NCBI GenBank assembly: GCA_944326695.1
Contig: CALVEZ010000011.1
Span: forward strand, 1 to 64,000
DNA: 64,000 nt
Source of the DNA: Candidatus Bilophila faecipullorum
Lineage (GTDB): Bacteria; Desulfobacterota; Desulfovibrionia; Desulfovibrionales; Desulfovibrionaceae
Reading direction: 5' to 3'
The notes below the pieces were generated by a model that saw nothing but the letters and a program-made list of their open reading frames with translations, was not told the DNA's origin and searched no databases. Every line of letters begins with the position of its first letter. Within the stretch, counting starts at the first letter, position 1. The translations under genes were made by a program, and so were the position numbers. Shown piece after piece: positions 54,093-63,972 of this stretch.

Positions 54093-56378
54093 ATGGACAA
54101 CCGGGTCTCCCGCCGTTCCCTTCTCGCCGCCGGGCTCGCGGCTCTGCTGGCCGCGCAGGTGCTCTACGGCATCCTCGCCCTTTCCGCCCTCTACAAGACA
54201 TACCGCGAGTCCCTCCTTTCCGTGCAGGCCCTTTCGTGCGAAAAGATGGGGCAGGACCTCTCACGTCTGGCACGTTTCGGCAAGGAGCCGGACCGCCTCG
54301 AACATCTCGGGGAACGCGTCGCCGCCTTCTGCCGGACCACGGGGACCGGACGGCTGCTGGTGCAGAACGCCGAGGGCAAGGCCGTGGCCGCGTGGAATGT
54401 GCCCGGCGACGGGCCGCACGTCCCGGCCCGGCGGAAAGGCGTGCGCCATCAGGTGGAGGAATTTTCGCAGGACGGGATCATCTGGCTGTACCACCCCATC
54501 CGGGATCGACTGGACAAGGAAGTGGGCGGCGTGCTCCTCGGCGTGGACGAGGCTCAGCTTTCCTCCGGCCTGCGGCGCGCGGCCACGCCGCACCTCTTCG
54601 CCTTCCTCGGCTGGACGGCGGCGGCCTGCGGCCTGCTGGCGCTGCTGGTCATGCTCAACGGGAAGCCACCCTTTCCCCGGCTGGGCCGCGCGTGGTGCCT
54701 TGTCATCCCGCTCCTCGTCAGCCAGCTCGCCTTCCTTTTCCTGCTGCGCGGGCCCTTCGTCACTTTTCAGGAAACCGTGATCGAACGCACGGCCACGCAA
54801 CTTGCGCGACACGTCCGGCAGGATATGGAACACGTCGCCGCCCTCGGCCTGCGGCTGGAACAGGTGCCCTCCATCCGGCCTTACCTTGAAGGGCTGCAAA
54901 AGGGCTTGCCGTGGGTGCGCGGCCTTTCCATCCGCACGGGGGACGGCCCCCTTTTTGAGGTGGGCGAGGCCGGGACAGGGCCCGGTATGGCCTTGCCCAT
55001 CCGCGACGCGCGCGGCAAGGATGTTGCCTCCGTCGTCGTGGCCCTGCCCCAAAACGCGGCCACGACCGGTTTTTCCACGCTGTTCTACGACACCCTGACC
55101 ATTACGGTCATCGCCATGCTGTTCATGCTGGAGCTGCTCGCGCTGTCCGGACCGGGGGAGGCCGCCTCTTCCGCCCCGGCCCGCTCGGGCAGGCTCATGC
55201 GGCCCGTGATCTTTCTGTGCATGTTCGCCATCGATCTGCCCGCCTCGTTCATCCCCCTGCGCATGTCGGAAATCAACCCGGAACTTTTCGGCCTGCCGCG
55301 CGACGTGGTCATGGGCCTGCCGCTTTCCTTTGAAATGCTGGCCGTGGGCTTGGCGATCCTCCTTGGCGGCTTCTGGAGCCAGAAACGGGGCTGGCGGCCC
55401 CTCTTCCTCTGGGGGGCGGGGCTGGTCGCCGCGGGCAACGCCGCCAGCGGCCTTGCCACGGAACCGCTGGCCTATATCCTCGCCCGGGGCGGGGCGGGCT
55501 TCGGCTACGGCCTCATCAACCTCGCCGGGCAGGTCTTCATCGTGGCCCACTCCACGCGCGAGAACCGGGCGCAAAATCTGGCCTTCATGGTGGCGGGGCT
55601 CTACGCCGGCTTTTTGTGCGGAAGCGCCTTCGGCGGGCTTATCGCGGACCGGCTCGACTACGCCTCGGCCTTCCTCGTTTCCGCAGGGCTCATGGCCTGC
55701 ATCGGACTCGGCCTGCGCCTCGTCCTGCCGCGCGAGCCGTGGAAACCGGAAAGCGGCGGCGCGGCGCGCCTCCCCCTGCGGGAACTGGCCCGCTTCCTCG
55801 GCGACCGATCCATGCTCGGCCTCCTGCTGTGCAACATCTTCCCCTGCGCCTTCGTCACGGTCTGCCTCTTCCAGTTTTTCATCCCGGTTTCCCTGAACGC
55901 GGAAGGGGTCAGTCCGGCGGGCATCGGGCGGGTCTTCATGGCCTTCTGCCTGCTCATCATCGTCTTCGGCCCCATGCTGGGGCGGGCCGTGGACCGCAGC
56001 GGGCGCAAGCTTCTCTGGCTTGCCGGGGCGGGCTTTCTCGGCGTGGGAGGCATCCTCGCCCTGCTCGCCTTTGACGGGCTGGCCGCCGCCTTCCTTTCCG
56101 TGGGCCTGCTCGCGCTGTGCAACGCCGTGGCCTCGAGCGCGCAGGGGGCCTATGCGCTGGAACTGCCCGCTACCGGACGTTTCGGGGCCTCGCGCAGCAT
56201 GGGGGTCTACAACGTGACGGAGCGCCTCGGCCAGATGCTCGGCCCGGTCACGCTCGGACAGGTCATCGCCCTCTGGGGAGCCGCCTCCGGCCTTGTGGGC
56301 ATGGCCGTCGTCTTCGCCGTACTGACGCTGCTTTTCCTGCTCTCGGGGCTTGGGGCACGGAAGGGGACCACCGCATGA
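54093..56378 (+). CDS. MFS transporter fused to two extracytoplasmic sensor-like domains
   Basis: 761 aa; ATG 54093 directly follows the previous stop (an in-frame ATG at 54078 overlaps it). TM1 at about 8-31, then an extracytoplasmic domain of about 130 residues (GQDLSRLARFGKEPDRLEHLGERVAAFC ... GVDEAQLSSGL), TM2-TM3 (about 165-215), a second domain of about 110 residues (ATQLARHVRQDMEHVAALGLRLEQ ... VVVALPQNAATTG), then a full MFS core (about 365-760; GLIADRLDYASAFLVSAG, GRAVDRSGRKLLWLAG). The domains resemble Cache sensors. The stop overlaps the next gene (ATGA). Confidence 0.8.
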   Translation: MDNRVSRRSLLAAGLAALLAAQVLYGILALSALYKTYRESLLSVQALSCEKMGQDLSRLARFGKEPDRLEHLGERVAAFCRTTGTGRLLVQNAEGKAVAAWNVPGDGPHVPARRKGVRHQVEEFSQDGIIWLYHPIRDRLDKEVGGVLLGVDEAQLSSGLRRAATPHLFAFLGWTAAACGLLALLVMLNGKPPFPRLGRAWCLVIPLLVSQLAFLFLLRGPFVTFQETVIERTATQLARHVRQDMEHVAALGLRLEQVPSIRPYLEGLQKGLPWVRGLSIRTGDGPLFEVGEAGTGPGMALPIRDARGKDVASVVVALPQNAATTGFSTLFYDTLTITVIAMLFMLELLALSGPGEAASSAPARSGRLMRPVIFLCMFAIDLPASFIPLRMSEINPELFGLPRDVVMGLPLSFEMLAVGLAILLGGFWSQKRGWRPLFLWGAGLVAAGNAASGLATEPLAYILARGGAGFGYGLINLAGQVFIVAHSTRENRAQNLAFMVAGLYAGFLCGSAFGGLIADRLDYASAFLVSAGLMACIGLGLRLVLPREPWKPESGGAARLPLRELARFLGDRSMLGLLLCNIFPCAFVTVCLFQFFIPVSLNAEGVSPAGIGRVFMAFCLLIIVFGPMLGRAVDRSGRKLLWLAGAGFLGVGGILALLAFDGLAAAFLSVGLLALCNAVASSAQGAYALELPATGRFGASRSMGVYNVTERLGQMLGPVTLGQVIALWGAASGLVGMAVVFAVLTLLFLLSGLGARKGTTA

Positions 56379-57850
56379 ACGAAGCCCTGCTGAAGCCGCT
56401 TTTTGAGGCGGTGCGGGAAGCCTTTCCCGCCCTTCCGGGCTGCCTTGCGGCGTGGGAGGGCCTTACCCTGGGCGAGGCGGCGGCCTTCGACGCCCCGGGC
56501 ACGGCCTCGCCAGCCGCGATCCGGTGCATGGGACGTCTTGCCGCGCGTTCTCTTGGTGAGGCCACGGGCCGGGCGCTTGAGCGGCGGCTCGCCCGCACCC
56601 CCGCCGTGCTCTCCGCCAACCTGCACGGCATCGACTGCCTCCCCGAAATGGTGCAGGCCGTGCATTTCTTCGGCCTGCGCGAACTGCTGCGCCCCTGCGG
56701 GCCCGAAGAGCGGCGGGTCATCCCCGTCCTGTCCTGCGGCGGCGTGGCACTGCAAAGCGAAGCCTATCCGCGCGGGCTCCTGCTCTTCCGGGGTGAGGGC
56801 GCGCCGCTGCGCCTGCCGCTTTTCCCCTCCGTCATGCAGGATACCATTGTCCTCAAGGCTCCGGCGCTGACGGAACAAGACGTGCTCGCCATGCTCCGCC
56901 GCTGGGGGCCTTCCCTGTGCGAGGCCGAGCGCCGGGCCGTCGACCGCGTGCTGCGCCACGCGCTCGCGCCGGAAACGCTGGCGCTTTCCCGTTTCGGGGA
57001 GCAGGCGACGCGCATCAACGCGCTGTTGGGCGCGGAACGATTCCCGGACATCCCCCGGGTGGATGTGGTCTATCTGGAACTTGAGGAAGCGGCGAAGGAA
57101 CTGCTGATCGACGATCTGCAAAGGCCCGCATCGGTCCCCTACCGGATGCTTTTCCATCCGGCCCTGCGGCGGTGGATCATCGAGCGGCTGGCGAACGTGC
57201 GCGGCTGCTGGAGCGCGGCGGCGGCGGCAGCGGGCGAGCCCCTGCCCCGCACGGGCGGCAACGGCACGATCTTCTTTTGGGACACGGACGAACGGGGACG
57301 CCGCCATCCCCTGCGCCTTGTCCGCGACGGGTCCCTGTTGCTGCTGGAAAGGCCGGGCCGCGCCTTTCCGTTCACGCCCGAGGGGCTTACGGACGCCTTG
57401 CGCGGGGGGAGCCTCTACCCGGGGCTTTTCGCCGCCTACGCCACCCTGACGCTGGAGCACGGCCTGCACTGTTACGGCGGGCTCTACCTCGCCCATTACC
57501 TGCCCCGGATGATCCGGGCCGTGTCCGAAGCGTTCGAGGCGGCGGGCGAGGCCCTGCCCCACTGGGCGGCCTTTTCCCCGCTGGCGGCCTTCCCCCTCAC
57601 CGTGCACGCTCGGACCCCGGACGGGCTGATCCCGGCGGGGCTGCTGGAACTGCTGCGGGGAGGCGGCCTGAACCGCGAGGCCCTCGTCACGCTGGCGCGC
57701 ACGCCCTTTGCGGATTTCCTGCCCGCCACTCTCTGGGCCTGCCGCCGCTATTGCGCCCCGCACCCCCGCGTGGAAGCCCTCCCTCTCCCCCCCGGCCTCG
57801 GCTGGAAGGGGATCACCCTTGCGGAAGGTTTCACGCCGCCGCAGGCGTGA
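56375..57850 (+). CDS. Conserved-looking protein of unknown function
   Basis: 491 aa from ATG 56375, which overlaps the MFS stop by ATGA and has AAGGGGA upstream, so translation is coupled. No signal peptide or clear TM. Distinct segments: LSANLHGIDCLPEMVQAVHFFGLREL, VIPVLSCGGVALQSEAYPRGLLLF, NGTIFFWDTDERGRRHPLRLV, LTLEHGLHCYGGLYLAHYLPRMI. I do not recognise a family. It looks globular and cytoplasmic. Operonic position with a sensor-MFS fusion suggests it processes or responds to whatever that protein moves or senses. Confidence 0.75.
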   Translation: MNEALLKPLFEAVREAFPALPGCLAAWEGLTLGEAAAFDAPGTASPAAIRCMGRLAARSLGEATGRALERRLARTPAVLSANLHGIDCLPEMVQAVHFFGLRELLRPCGPEERRVIPVLSCGGVALQSEAYPRGLLLFRGEGAPLRLPLFPSVMQDTIVLKAPALTEQDVLAMLRRWGPSLCEAERRAVDRVLRHALAPETLALSRFGEQATRINALLGAERFPDIPRVDVVYLELEEAAKELLIDDLQRPASVPYRMLFHPALRRWIIERLANVRGCWSAAAAAAGEPLPRTGGNGTIFFWDTDERGRRHPLRLVRDGSLLLLERPGRAFPFTPEGLTDALRGGSLYPGLFAAYATLTLEHGLHCYGGLYLAHYLPRMIRAVSEAFEAAGEALPHWAAFSPLAAFPLTVHARTPDGLIPAGLLELLRGGGLNREALVTLARTPFADFLPATLWACRRYCAPHPRVEALPLPPGLGWKGITLAEGFTPPQA

Positions 57851-57914
57851 AGACTCAGGCTTTACACGACATCCTGCCACCGCCGAACCACGGCGTGGCC
57901 TGACTTCGACAGCT

Positions 57915-59909
57915 TCACGCCACCGGGGACGCGGGATCGCCCGATCCGCCCTGCGGGGAAAGAGGCCGCTCGAAGCAGACCATCGTGATGTCGTCCGACT
58001 GGGGCGCTCCGCCCTGATGCCGCCGCACGTCCTCAAGCAGGGCGGCGACGGCGGCGGCGGGGCTTTCACCCCGATGCGCCTCCAAGACCCGCTGGACGCG
58101 CTCGTCTCCGAAAAGCTCATCCTCCTCATTGAGGGCCTCCGAAACGCCGTCCGTGTACAGGAGACAAACATCACCCTCCTCCAAAACGACGCGGCGCGGC
58201 GCGTAGCGCACATCCGGGAAGACGCCCACGGAGGGGCCGCTGATGTCGTCAAGAATCCGCACGGACCCGTCGAGGCCGACTACCAGAGGAGGGCAATGCC
58301 CGCCGTTGGCGTAGTCGAGCGTTCCCGACGCCGGATCGAACAGGCCGATAAAGAGGGTGACGAACATGCAGTCGGGATTGTTCGCCTCCAGCATGGCGTT
58401 GATGCGGGACATGGCCTCGTCCGGGCTCAGCCCGTCCTTCATCACGTAGCGGATCAGCGTCATGGTCATGGACATGAACAAGGCCGCCGGAACGCCCTTG
58501 CCTGATACGTCGCCGATGACCAGCACCTGCCGCCCGTCGGGAGCGGTGAAGACATCATAGAGATCGCCGCCCACCTCCTTGGCGGGGATGAGCAGGCAGG
58601 AGGCGGTGGCGCAAGGCTGCCCGGCGAGGCTGTCCGGGGAAGGCAGGATGCCCATCTGGATGTCCCGGGCGGCGTTCAGCTCGCCCTCCATCCGTTCCTT
58701 GGCTGCGGTCGTTTCCATAAGACGGCGCACATTTTCTTCCAGTGCTTTGCCCATCTGAGAAAAGGCGTGGGCCAAAAGCCCTACCTCGTCACGGCGTTCC
58801 GTGGGCAGATCGGCCAGAAACGCGAGCGAATCCGCCGAAGCCCCGGAGGACGTCCGCGAAAAATCGGTTTGAGCCAGCCGCCGCGCGCTGTTGGTCAGGA
58901 CCTTGAGCGGATCAGTCAGGCGCATGGTCATAAGAAGCGTGGCAATGACGCTGAGAAGGACGCTGCCGAGGGCGACCAGCGCCAGCCGGTTGACCAGCGC
59001 GGTGGCCGGGGCCTCGATCTCCGAACGGGGCACCACGCCCACGATGTACCAGTCCAGCGCCTTGAAGTACGCCACGCGGTACAGCTCTTCCGGGCCTTTC
59101 CCCTCGGGTGCGCCGAGGAATTCCGCAAAGCGCCGCTGCCGCGCCTTGTCCCGCAGCGAGGCAGGCAGGGCGTCAAGCTTCCGGTCCACCGCGCCCTTGT
59201 GCGCAAGCAGCGTGCCGTCGCCCTGAAAGAGGGCGATGAAACCGCTGTAGCGAAAATCCAGCGAATGAAATTTTTCCTGAAGATTGCGTACGATCTTGCG
59301 TTCCGACTGGCGCGCCTCTTCTGACAGATCGGCCAGCGGGCTGCCCACGGCGATGACAGCGCCGCGCTCCCGCACGGGCAGGAAAAAAACGAGGGCCGGA
59401 TCGCGCTTCGCCCCCGGCACGCTGCGGGAAGGATCGAAAACCGCAAACGCCCCTTCTTCGGGCAGGCCGTCCCCTTCCAGCATGGAAACGATGCGCTGCC
59501 CTTTCAAGTCCCTCATATCCGGGGTTATCTTGCGAAAAAAGGCGTCACCGAGGCGCAAGCCTCCCGCGTATACTTCCATGTGCATTCCAAAAGGCTGCAA
59601 CAAACCGAGCCAACTTTGCAGGACCGCTTCCTCCTGCGCGGCGCTCTCGCGCCATGTCGCGCGTGCCAGCAACGCCATCTGGCGGAGCTGTTTCTTGCGC
59701 CGCAGGGTGGCGCTGACCTCATTGGTCAACAAATCCAGATAGCTGGCCTCGATGTTGTCCTCCACCAGCAAGAGGATGCTGTTGAAGGACTCCCGCTCGA
59801 AGGCAAGGCTCGAACGTTGCAACGCCGAATAGGTCAGCCAGATGAGGGGCACTGCGGCAAGGGCGATGGAAAGGACGACCAGCGTAAAGAATTTCGTGCG
59901 TAAGGACAT
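57915..59909 (-). CDS. Cache-HAMP-SpoIIE-type PP2C phosphatase
   Basis: 664 aa from ATG 59909. TM1 at 8-30, an extracytoplasmic Cache-like domain (about 31-300; FNSILLLVEDNIEASYLDLLTNEV ... FHSLDFRYSGFIALFQGDGTLLAHKG), TM2 (about 312-333), HAMP (MTMRLTDPLKVLTNSARRLAQTD), then a SpoIIE/RsbU PP2C domain with IPAKEVGGDLYDVF, VIGDVSGKGVPAALFMSM, NGGHCPPLV and QSDDITMV metal/substrate motifs. Such proteins dephosphorylate anti-sigma antagonists; no partner is in the window. Convergent with the unknown 491-aa gene. The frame stays open upstream into the (CT)n tract at 60.2 kb. Confidence 0.9.
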   Translation of the reverse strand: MSLRTKFFTLVVLSIALAAVPLIWLTYSALQRSSLAFERESFNSILLLVEDNIEASYLDLLTNEVSATLRRKKQLRQMALLARATWRESAAQEEAVLQSWLGLLQPFGMHMEVYAGGLRLGDAFFRKITPDMRDLKGQRIVSMLEGDGLPEEGAFAVFDPSRSVPGAKRDPALVFFLPVRERGAVIAVGSPLADLSEEARQSERKIVRNLQEKFHSLDFRYSGFIALFQGDGTLLAHKGAVDRKLDALPASLRDKARQRRFAEFLGAPEGKGPEELYRVAYFKALDWYIVGVVPRSEIEAPATALVNRLALVALGSVLLSVIATLLMTMRLTDPLKVLTNSARRLAQTDFSRTSSGASADSLAFLADLPTERRDEVGLLAHAFSQMGKALEENVRRLMETTAAKERMEGELNAARDIQMGILPSPDSLAGQPCATASCLLIPAKEVGGDLYDVFTAPDGRQVLVIGDVSGKGVPAALFMSMTMTLIRYVMKDGLSPDEAMSRINAMLEANNPDCMFVTLFIGLFDPASGTLDYANGGHCPPLVVGLDGSVRILDDISGPSVGVFPDVRYAPRRVVLEEGDVCLLYTDGVSEALNEEDELFGDERVQRVLEAHRGESPAAAVAALLEDVRRHQGGAPQSDDITMVCFERPLSPQGGSGDPASPVA

Positions 59910-60175
59910 GGCGGCGGCCTGTTGACGGTGGCATGGGGAGACGCCCCTTGGCCGGGGCGGGCGGCTTCCGGAGGCATGAAGGCGGACGAGAGAGACCGCC
60001 TCGTTTTTTCCGAATTTTTCAGCAATCACGCAGAAGGTCAAATCCTTTTTCAGGAAAGGGATGCCAAGGTATCCGCAGCATGAGCCTCGGGGATGGCGGC
60101 GTGGCGGACTGCTTCCACGGGCCAGCGCCCTTTCTGCAAAGAAAGAAAATCGCTGGAAAAAGGGCGAGGCAAAAG

Positions 60176-60744
<569 letters not shown>

Positions 60745-60768
60745 TTTTAGTGATTTTTTGTACTAAAA
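60745..60768 (+). promoter_or_regulatory. Operator-like inverted repeat upstream of dctP
   Basis: TTTTAGT (60745-60751), 10 bp, ACTAAAA (60762-60768), a perfect 7-bp palindrome ending 43 bp before the dctP start. Core TAGTGATTTTTTGTACTA resembles a weakened GTGA-N6-TCAC site. A regulator binding site is likely. Confidence 0.55.
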
Positions 60769-60811
60769 GAAGGTACTGTTTTTTATCAACCTAAACCTGA
60801 GGAGAAGGTTT

Positions 60812-61822
60812 ATGCTGTGCAAGAAAGTTTTCCCTCTCATTCTGGCGGCTCTCTTTTTGTGGACCGCTGCCCCCGCGTCCGCCGCGCCGACCATGACGCT
60901 GAAAGTCGCTGCGGGTGACCCCGAAGACTCCGAAATGGGGGTCGTCGGCAACGCCTTTAAAAAGTATATCGAAGAAAAAACCAATGGCGCCGTTGAAGTG
61001 CAGTGCTTCTACGGTGGTTCCCTCGGCGACGAAAGCGAATGTTTCCGCAACGTCCAGAAAGGCACCCTGCCTCTGGCCATCGGCGGCATCGCCAACCTCG
61101 TGCCTTTTGAAAAGCGCCTCGGCCTGCTCACCCTGCCCTACCTCTTCGCCAACCTTGACGAAGTGGTCACCGGCACCAACGGCGCTCCGGCCGATCTGCT
61201 GAACAGCTACGCTACCAAGGCCGGTTTCCGCGTCCTGACGTGGACCTACACCGACTTCCGTTATATCTCCAACTCCAAGCGCCCCATCACCAAGATGGCC
61301 GACATTCAGGGCCTGAAGTTCCGCGTTCCCCAGAGCGCGGTGCTCATCGCCTCCTATAAGGCCTTCGGCGGCAGCCCGACCCCCATCTCCTGGGCTGAAA
61401 CCTTCACCGCCCTCCAGCAGGGCGTTGTTGACGGCCAGTGCTACGGCTACATCGGCTTCCAGGCCATGAAGTTCAACGAAGCCAACCAGAAGTATCTGAC
61501 CGAAGTGCACTACACCTACCAGCTCCAGCCGCTGGTCATCAGCGAGCGCGTCTACCGCAAGATGACCCCCGAGATGCAGAAGCTGGTGGTCGAAGCCGGT
61601 CACTACGCTCAGGAAGCCGTGCTGAAGTTCCAGAAGGAAGAATCCGATGCCGCCAAGAAGGCTCTCATCGCCGGCGGTCTCCAGGTTTCCCAGCTGGAAG
61701 ACGAAGATATGTGGAAGAAGGCCGCCATGGAAAAGGTGTGGCCTGAAATGGCCGAATTCGTGGGCGGCAAGGAAGCCATCAACGCGTACCTGAAGGCCTG
61801 CGGCAAGCCGGCCTGGCAGTAA
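60812..61822 (+). CDS. dctP: TRAP transporter substrate-binding protein (DctP)
   Basis: 336 aa. Sec signal MLCKKVFPLILAALFLWTAAPASA. DctP fold: AGDPEDSEMGVVGNAFKKYIEEKTNGAVEVQCF, the ligand-carboxylate Arg in IQGLKFRVPQS, and GVVDGQCYGYIGFQAMKFNEANQKYL. Binds an organic acid/sulfonate-type anion in the periplasm and passes it to DctQM. Exact ligand unknown. GAGGAGAAGG before the ATG. First gene of the dctPQM operon. Confidence 0.93.
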   Translation: MLCKKVFPLILAALFLWTAAPASAAPTMTLKVAAGDPEDSEMGVVGNAFKKYIEEKTNGAVEVQCFYGGSLGDESECFRNVQKGTLPLAIGGIANLVPFEKRLGLLTLPYLFANLDEVVTGTNGAPADLLNSYATKAGFRVLTWTYTDFRYISNSKRPITKMADIQGLKFRVPQSAVLIASYKAFGGSPTPISWAETFTALQQGVVDGQCYGYIGFQAMKFNEANQKYLTEVHYTYQLQPLVISERVYRKMTPEMQKLVVEAGHYAQEAVLKFQKEESDAAKKALIAGGLQVSQLEDEDMWKKAAMEKVWPEMAEFVGGKEAINAYLKACGKPAWQ

Positions 61823-61836
61823 GCCTTAGATCATCC

Positions 61837-61858
61837 GGCCGGGCCTTCGGGCCCGGCC
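61837..61858 (+). terminator. Intercistronic hairpin between dctP and dctQ
   Basis: Perfect 9-bp stem GGCCGGGCC/GGCCCGGCC closed by a TTCG tetraloop, 15 bp after dctP, without a T-tract. It probably protects the dctP mRNA 3' end or attenuates, giving more binding protein than permease. Confidence 0.7.
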
Positions 61859-62042
61859 CAACCTCACGGAAAGCCGGGGCGACGCTGCCGCAAGCGAGCC
61901 GTATCTCGCGCTGTGCGGCAAGAGGGGAAGGGACTTTCGTCCCGATGCCACCCGGCAAACGTGTCGTCTCTTTTCCGGGAACCACTTCGGTTTCCGGAAA
62001 ATCCGCGTCATGCCGTTCCACTTGGGAGGAGGAATAACCCCC

Positions 62043-62597
62043 GTGAAAAAAGTACTCTTGGCACTGCTGGACCACTTCGAAAGCTATCTCTGCCAGTTTT
62101 TGCTGGTCTTTTTCGTCGTCGTCGTTTTCATGCAGATCATTCTCCGCCAATTGAACATGTCGCTTACCTGGACAGAAGAAATCGCCCGCTTCGCCTTCAT
62201 CTGGTTCATCCTGTTCGGAGCCTGCTACGCCACCCGCCTGTGCGCCCTCAACCGCGTGACCCTGCAATTTTCCAAGGCGCCCAAATGGGTTGGGGATTTG
62301 TTCCTGTTCATCGGTGACATCATCTGGTTCTGCTTTTCCCTCATCATGGCGTGGGAAGGCTACATCGCCGTGCTCGATCTTATCGAGTTCCCCTATGCCA
62401 CCCCGGCCCTCGACTGGGATTTGGGCTTGGTCTACCTTGTCTTCCCTCTCAGTTTCCTGCTCATGGCCATCCGCATCGTCCAGGTGAACGTCATCAAATT
62501 TATCCTGAAGGAAGAAATTCTTGACCCCGATCAGGAAGCCATGAAGGAAAGCCAGAAAGTGCTCATGGTGGAAGAAGAAAAAGGAGGCAAGGCGTAA
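62043..62597 (+). CDS. dctQ: TRAP transporter small permease (DctQ)
   Basis: 184 aa from GTG 62043, 10 bp after GGAGGAGG; an in-frame ATG at 62010 lies before that site and is less likely. Four hydrophobic helices and the DctQ motif TWTEEIARFAFIWFILFGA. The C-terminal tail is charged and rich in Glu/Lys. The stop overlaps the dctM start by one base (TAATG). Confidence 0.92.
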   Translation: MKKVLLALLDHFESYLCQFLLVFFVVVVFMQIILRQLNMSLTWTEEIARFAFIWFILFGACYATRLCALNRVTLQFSKAPKWVGDLFLFIGDIIWFCFSLIMAWEGYIAVLDLIEFPYATPALDWDLGLVYLVFPLSFLLMAIRIVQVNVIKFILKEEILDPDQEAMKESQKVLMVEEEKGGKA

Positions 62598-63901
62598 TGG
62601 AGGCTCTTTCTCCCGGAAGCATCGGCTTGATGCTGTTTGCGATCTTCTTCGTGCTGCTGCTCATCGGCAGCCCGATCATGGTCGCACTCGGCGTCGCCAC
62701 CATGACCTGTTTCATCGTGCTCGACATCGATCTCAGCCTGATGATCGAGCGCGCCTTCGCCTCGCTGACGGCCTTCCCGCTCATGGCACTCCCAGCCTTC
62801 GTTCTTGCCGGATCACTCATGGAAGCGGCAGGCGTTTCAAGGCGGCTGGTGAACGTGGCCGAAAACATCGTGGGCCCCACTCCGGGCGGCCTGGCCATTT
62901 CCACCACGCTGTCCTGCGTCTTCTTCGGCGCCATCTCCGGTTCCGGCCCGGCTACCACCGCTGCGGTAGGCATGCTCATGATCCCGGCCATGACCAAGCG
63001 CGGCTATAACGTGGGCTATGCCGCCGCCGCCACCGCCACGGCGGGTGGCATCGGCATCATCATCCCGCCGAGCATCCCGATGGTCATCTACGGCGTCTCC
63101 GGCCAGCAGAGCATCTCGAAGATGTTCATGGCGGGCGTCATCCCCGGCATTCTGGTCGCCATCGGCCTGTGCGTCATGCACTTCCTGCTCTGCCGCAACC
63201 TCAAGGCGGGCGGCCTCGACTGGTCCATGAAAGCCTTTGTCCACTCCCTGCGGGACGGCTTCTGGTCCATCCTCGCCCCGGTCATCATCCTCGGCGGCAT
63301 CTACGCGGGCATCTTCACGCCCACGGAAGCCGCGGTCGTCGCCATTTTCTACACCATCATCGTCGGCATCTTCATTCATAAGGAACTGACGTTCAGAAGC
63401 TTCATGGCGTCGCTGAAAACCACGTCATGGCTGACCGGCCGCGTGCTCGTCCTCGTTTTTACGGCGACGGCCTTCGGCTATCTGCTTACGTCGTACCGCA
63501 TCCCGATTGAAATCGCCAACTGGATTCTTTCCTTTACGAACAACGTGCATCTGGTCTGGTTCTTCGTGGTCATCCTGCTGCTCTTCCTCGGGATGTTCAT
63601 GGAAACCCTTGCCATCATCATGCTGGTCACGCCCGTGCTGCTGCCCATCATGACCGCCTATGGCGTTGACCCCATCCACTTTGGTATTATATTGATCTGC
63701 TGCTGCGGCATCGGCTTTTCGACGCCGCCGCTGGGCGAAAACATGTTCATCGCCTCGGGCATCGCCAATATCTCCCTCGAAGAGATATCCCTCAAGGCCC
63801 TGCCTCTGGTGGCGAGCAACATCCTCGTCATCATCATTCTGGTTCTCTTCCCGGATATTACGCTCTTCCTGCCCAACCTCATGGGCACGGGGCTGGAGTA
63901 G
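62597..63901 (+). CDS. dctM: TRAP transporter large permease (DctM)
   Basis: 434 aa, about 12 helices. DctM features: LMALPAFVLAGSLMEAAGVSRRLV, STTLSCVFFGAISGSGPATTAAVG, AAATATAGGIGIIIPPSIPMVIYGV, and the C-terminal MLVTPVLLPIMTAYGVDPIHFGII. It is the sodium-coupled transport subunit of the TRAP system. AAGGAGG is provided by the end of dctQ. Terminator 9 bp downstream. Confidence 0.95.
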   Translation: MEALSPGSIGLMLFAIFFVLLLIGSPIMVALGVATMTCFIVLDIDLSLMIERAFASLTAFPLMALPAFVLAGSLMEAAGVSRRLVNVAENIVGPTPGGLAISTTLSCVFFGAISGSGPATTAAVGMLMIPAMTKRGYNVGYAAAATATAGGIGIIIPPSIPMVIYGVSGQQSISKMFMAGVIPGILVAIGLCVMHFLLCRNLKAGGLDWSMKAFVHSLRDGFWSILAPVIILGGIYAGIFTPTEAAVVAIFYTIIVGIFIHKELTFRSFMASLKTTSWLTGRVLVLVFTATAFGYLLTSYRIPIEIANWILSFTNNVHLVWFFVVILLLFLGMFMETLAIIMLVTPVLLPIMTAYGVDPIHFGIILICCCGIGFSTPPLGENMFIASGIANISLEEISLKALPLVASNILVIIILVLFPDITLFLPNLMGTGLE

Positions 63902-63909
63902 CCGCGGAC

Positions 63910-63936
63910 GGCGGGGCCGGTGCCCCGCCTTTTTTA
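63910..63936 (+). terminator. dctPQM terminator
   Basis: Stem GGCGGGGC/GCCCCGCC with a short loop followed by TTTTTT, directly after dctM: a standard intrinsic terminator. Confidence 0.9.
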
Positions 63937-63972
63937 TAACAACCTTTAAATCAAGGACAAAAAGAGACTACT

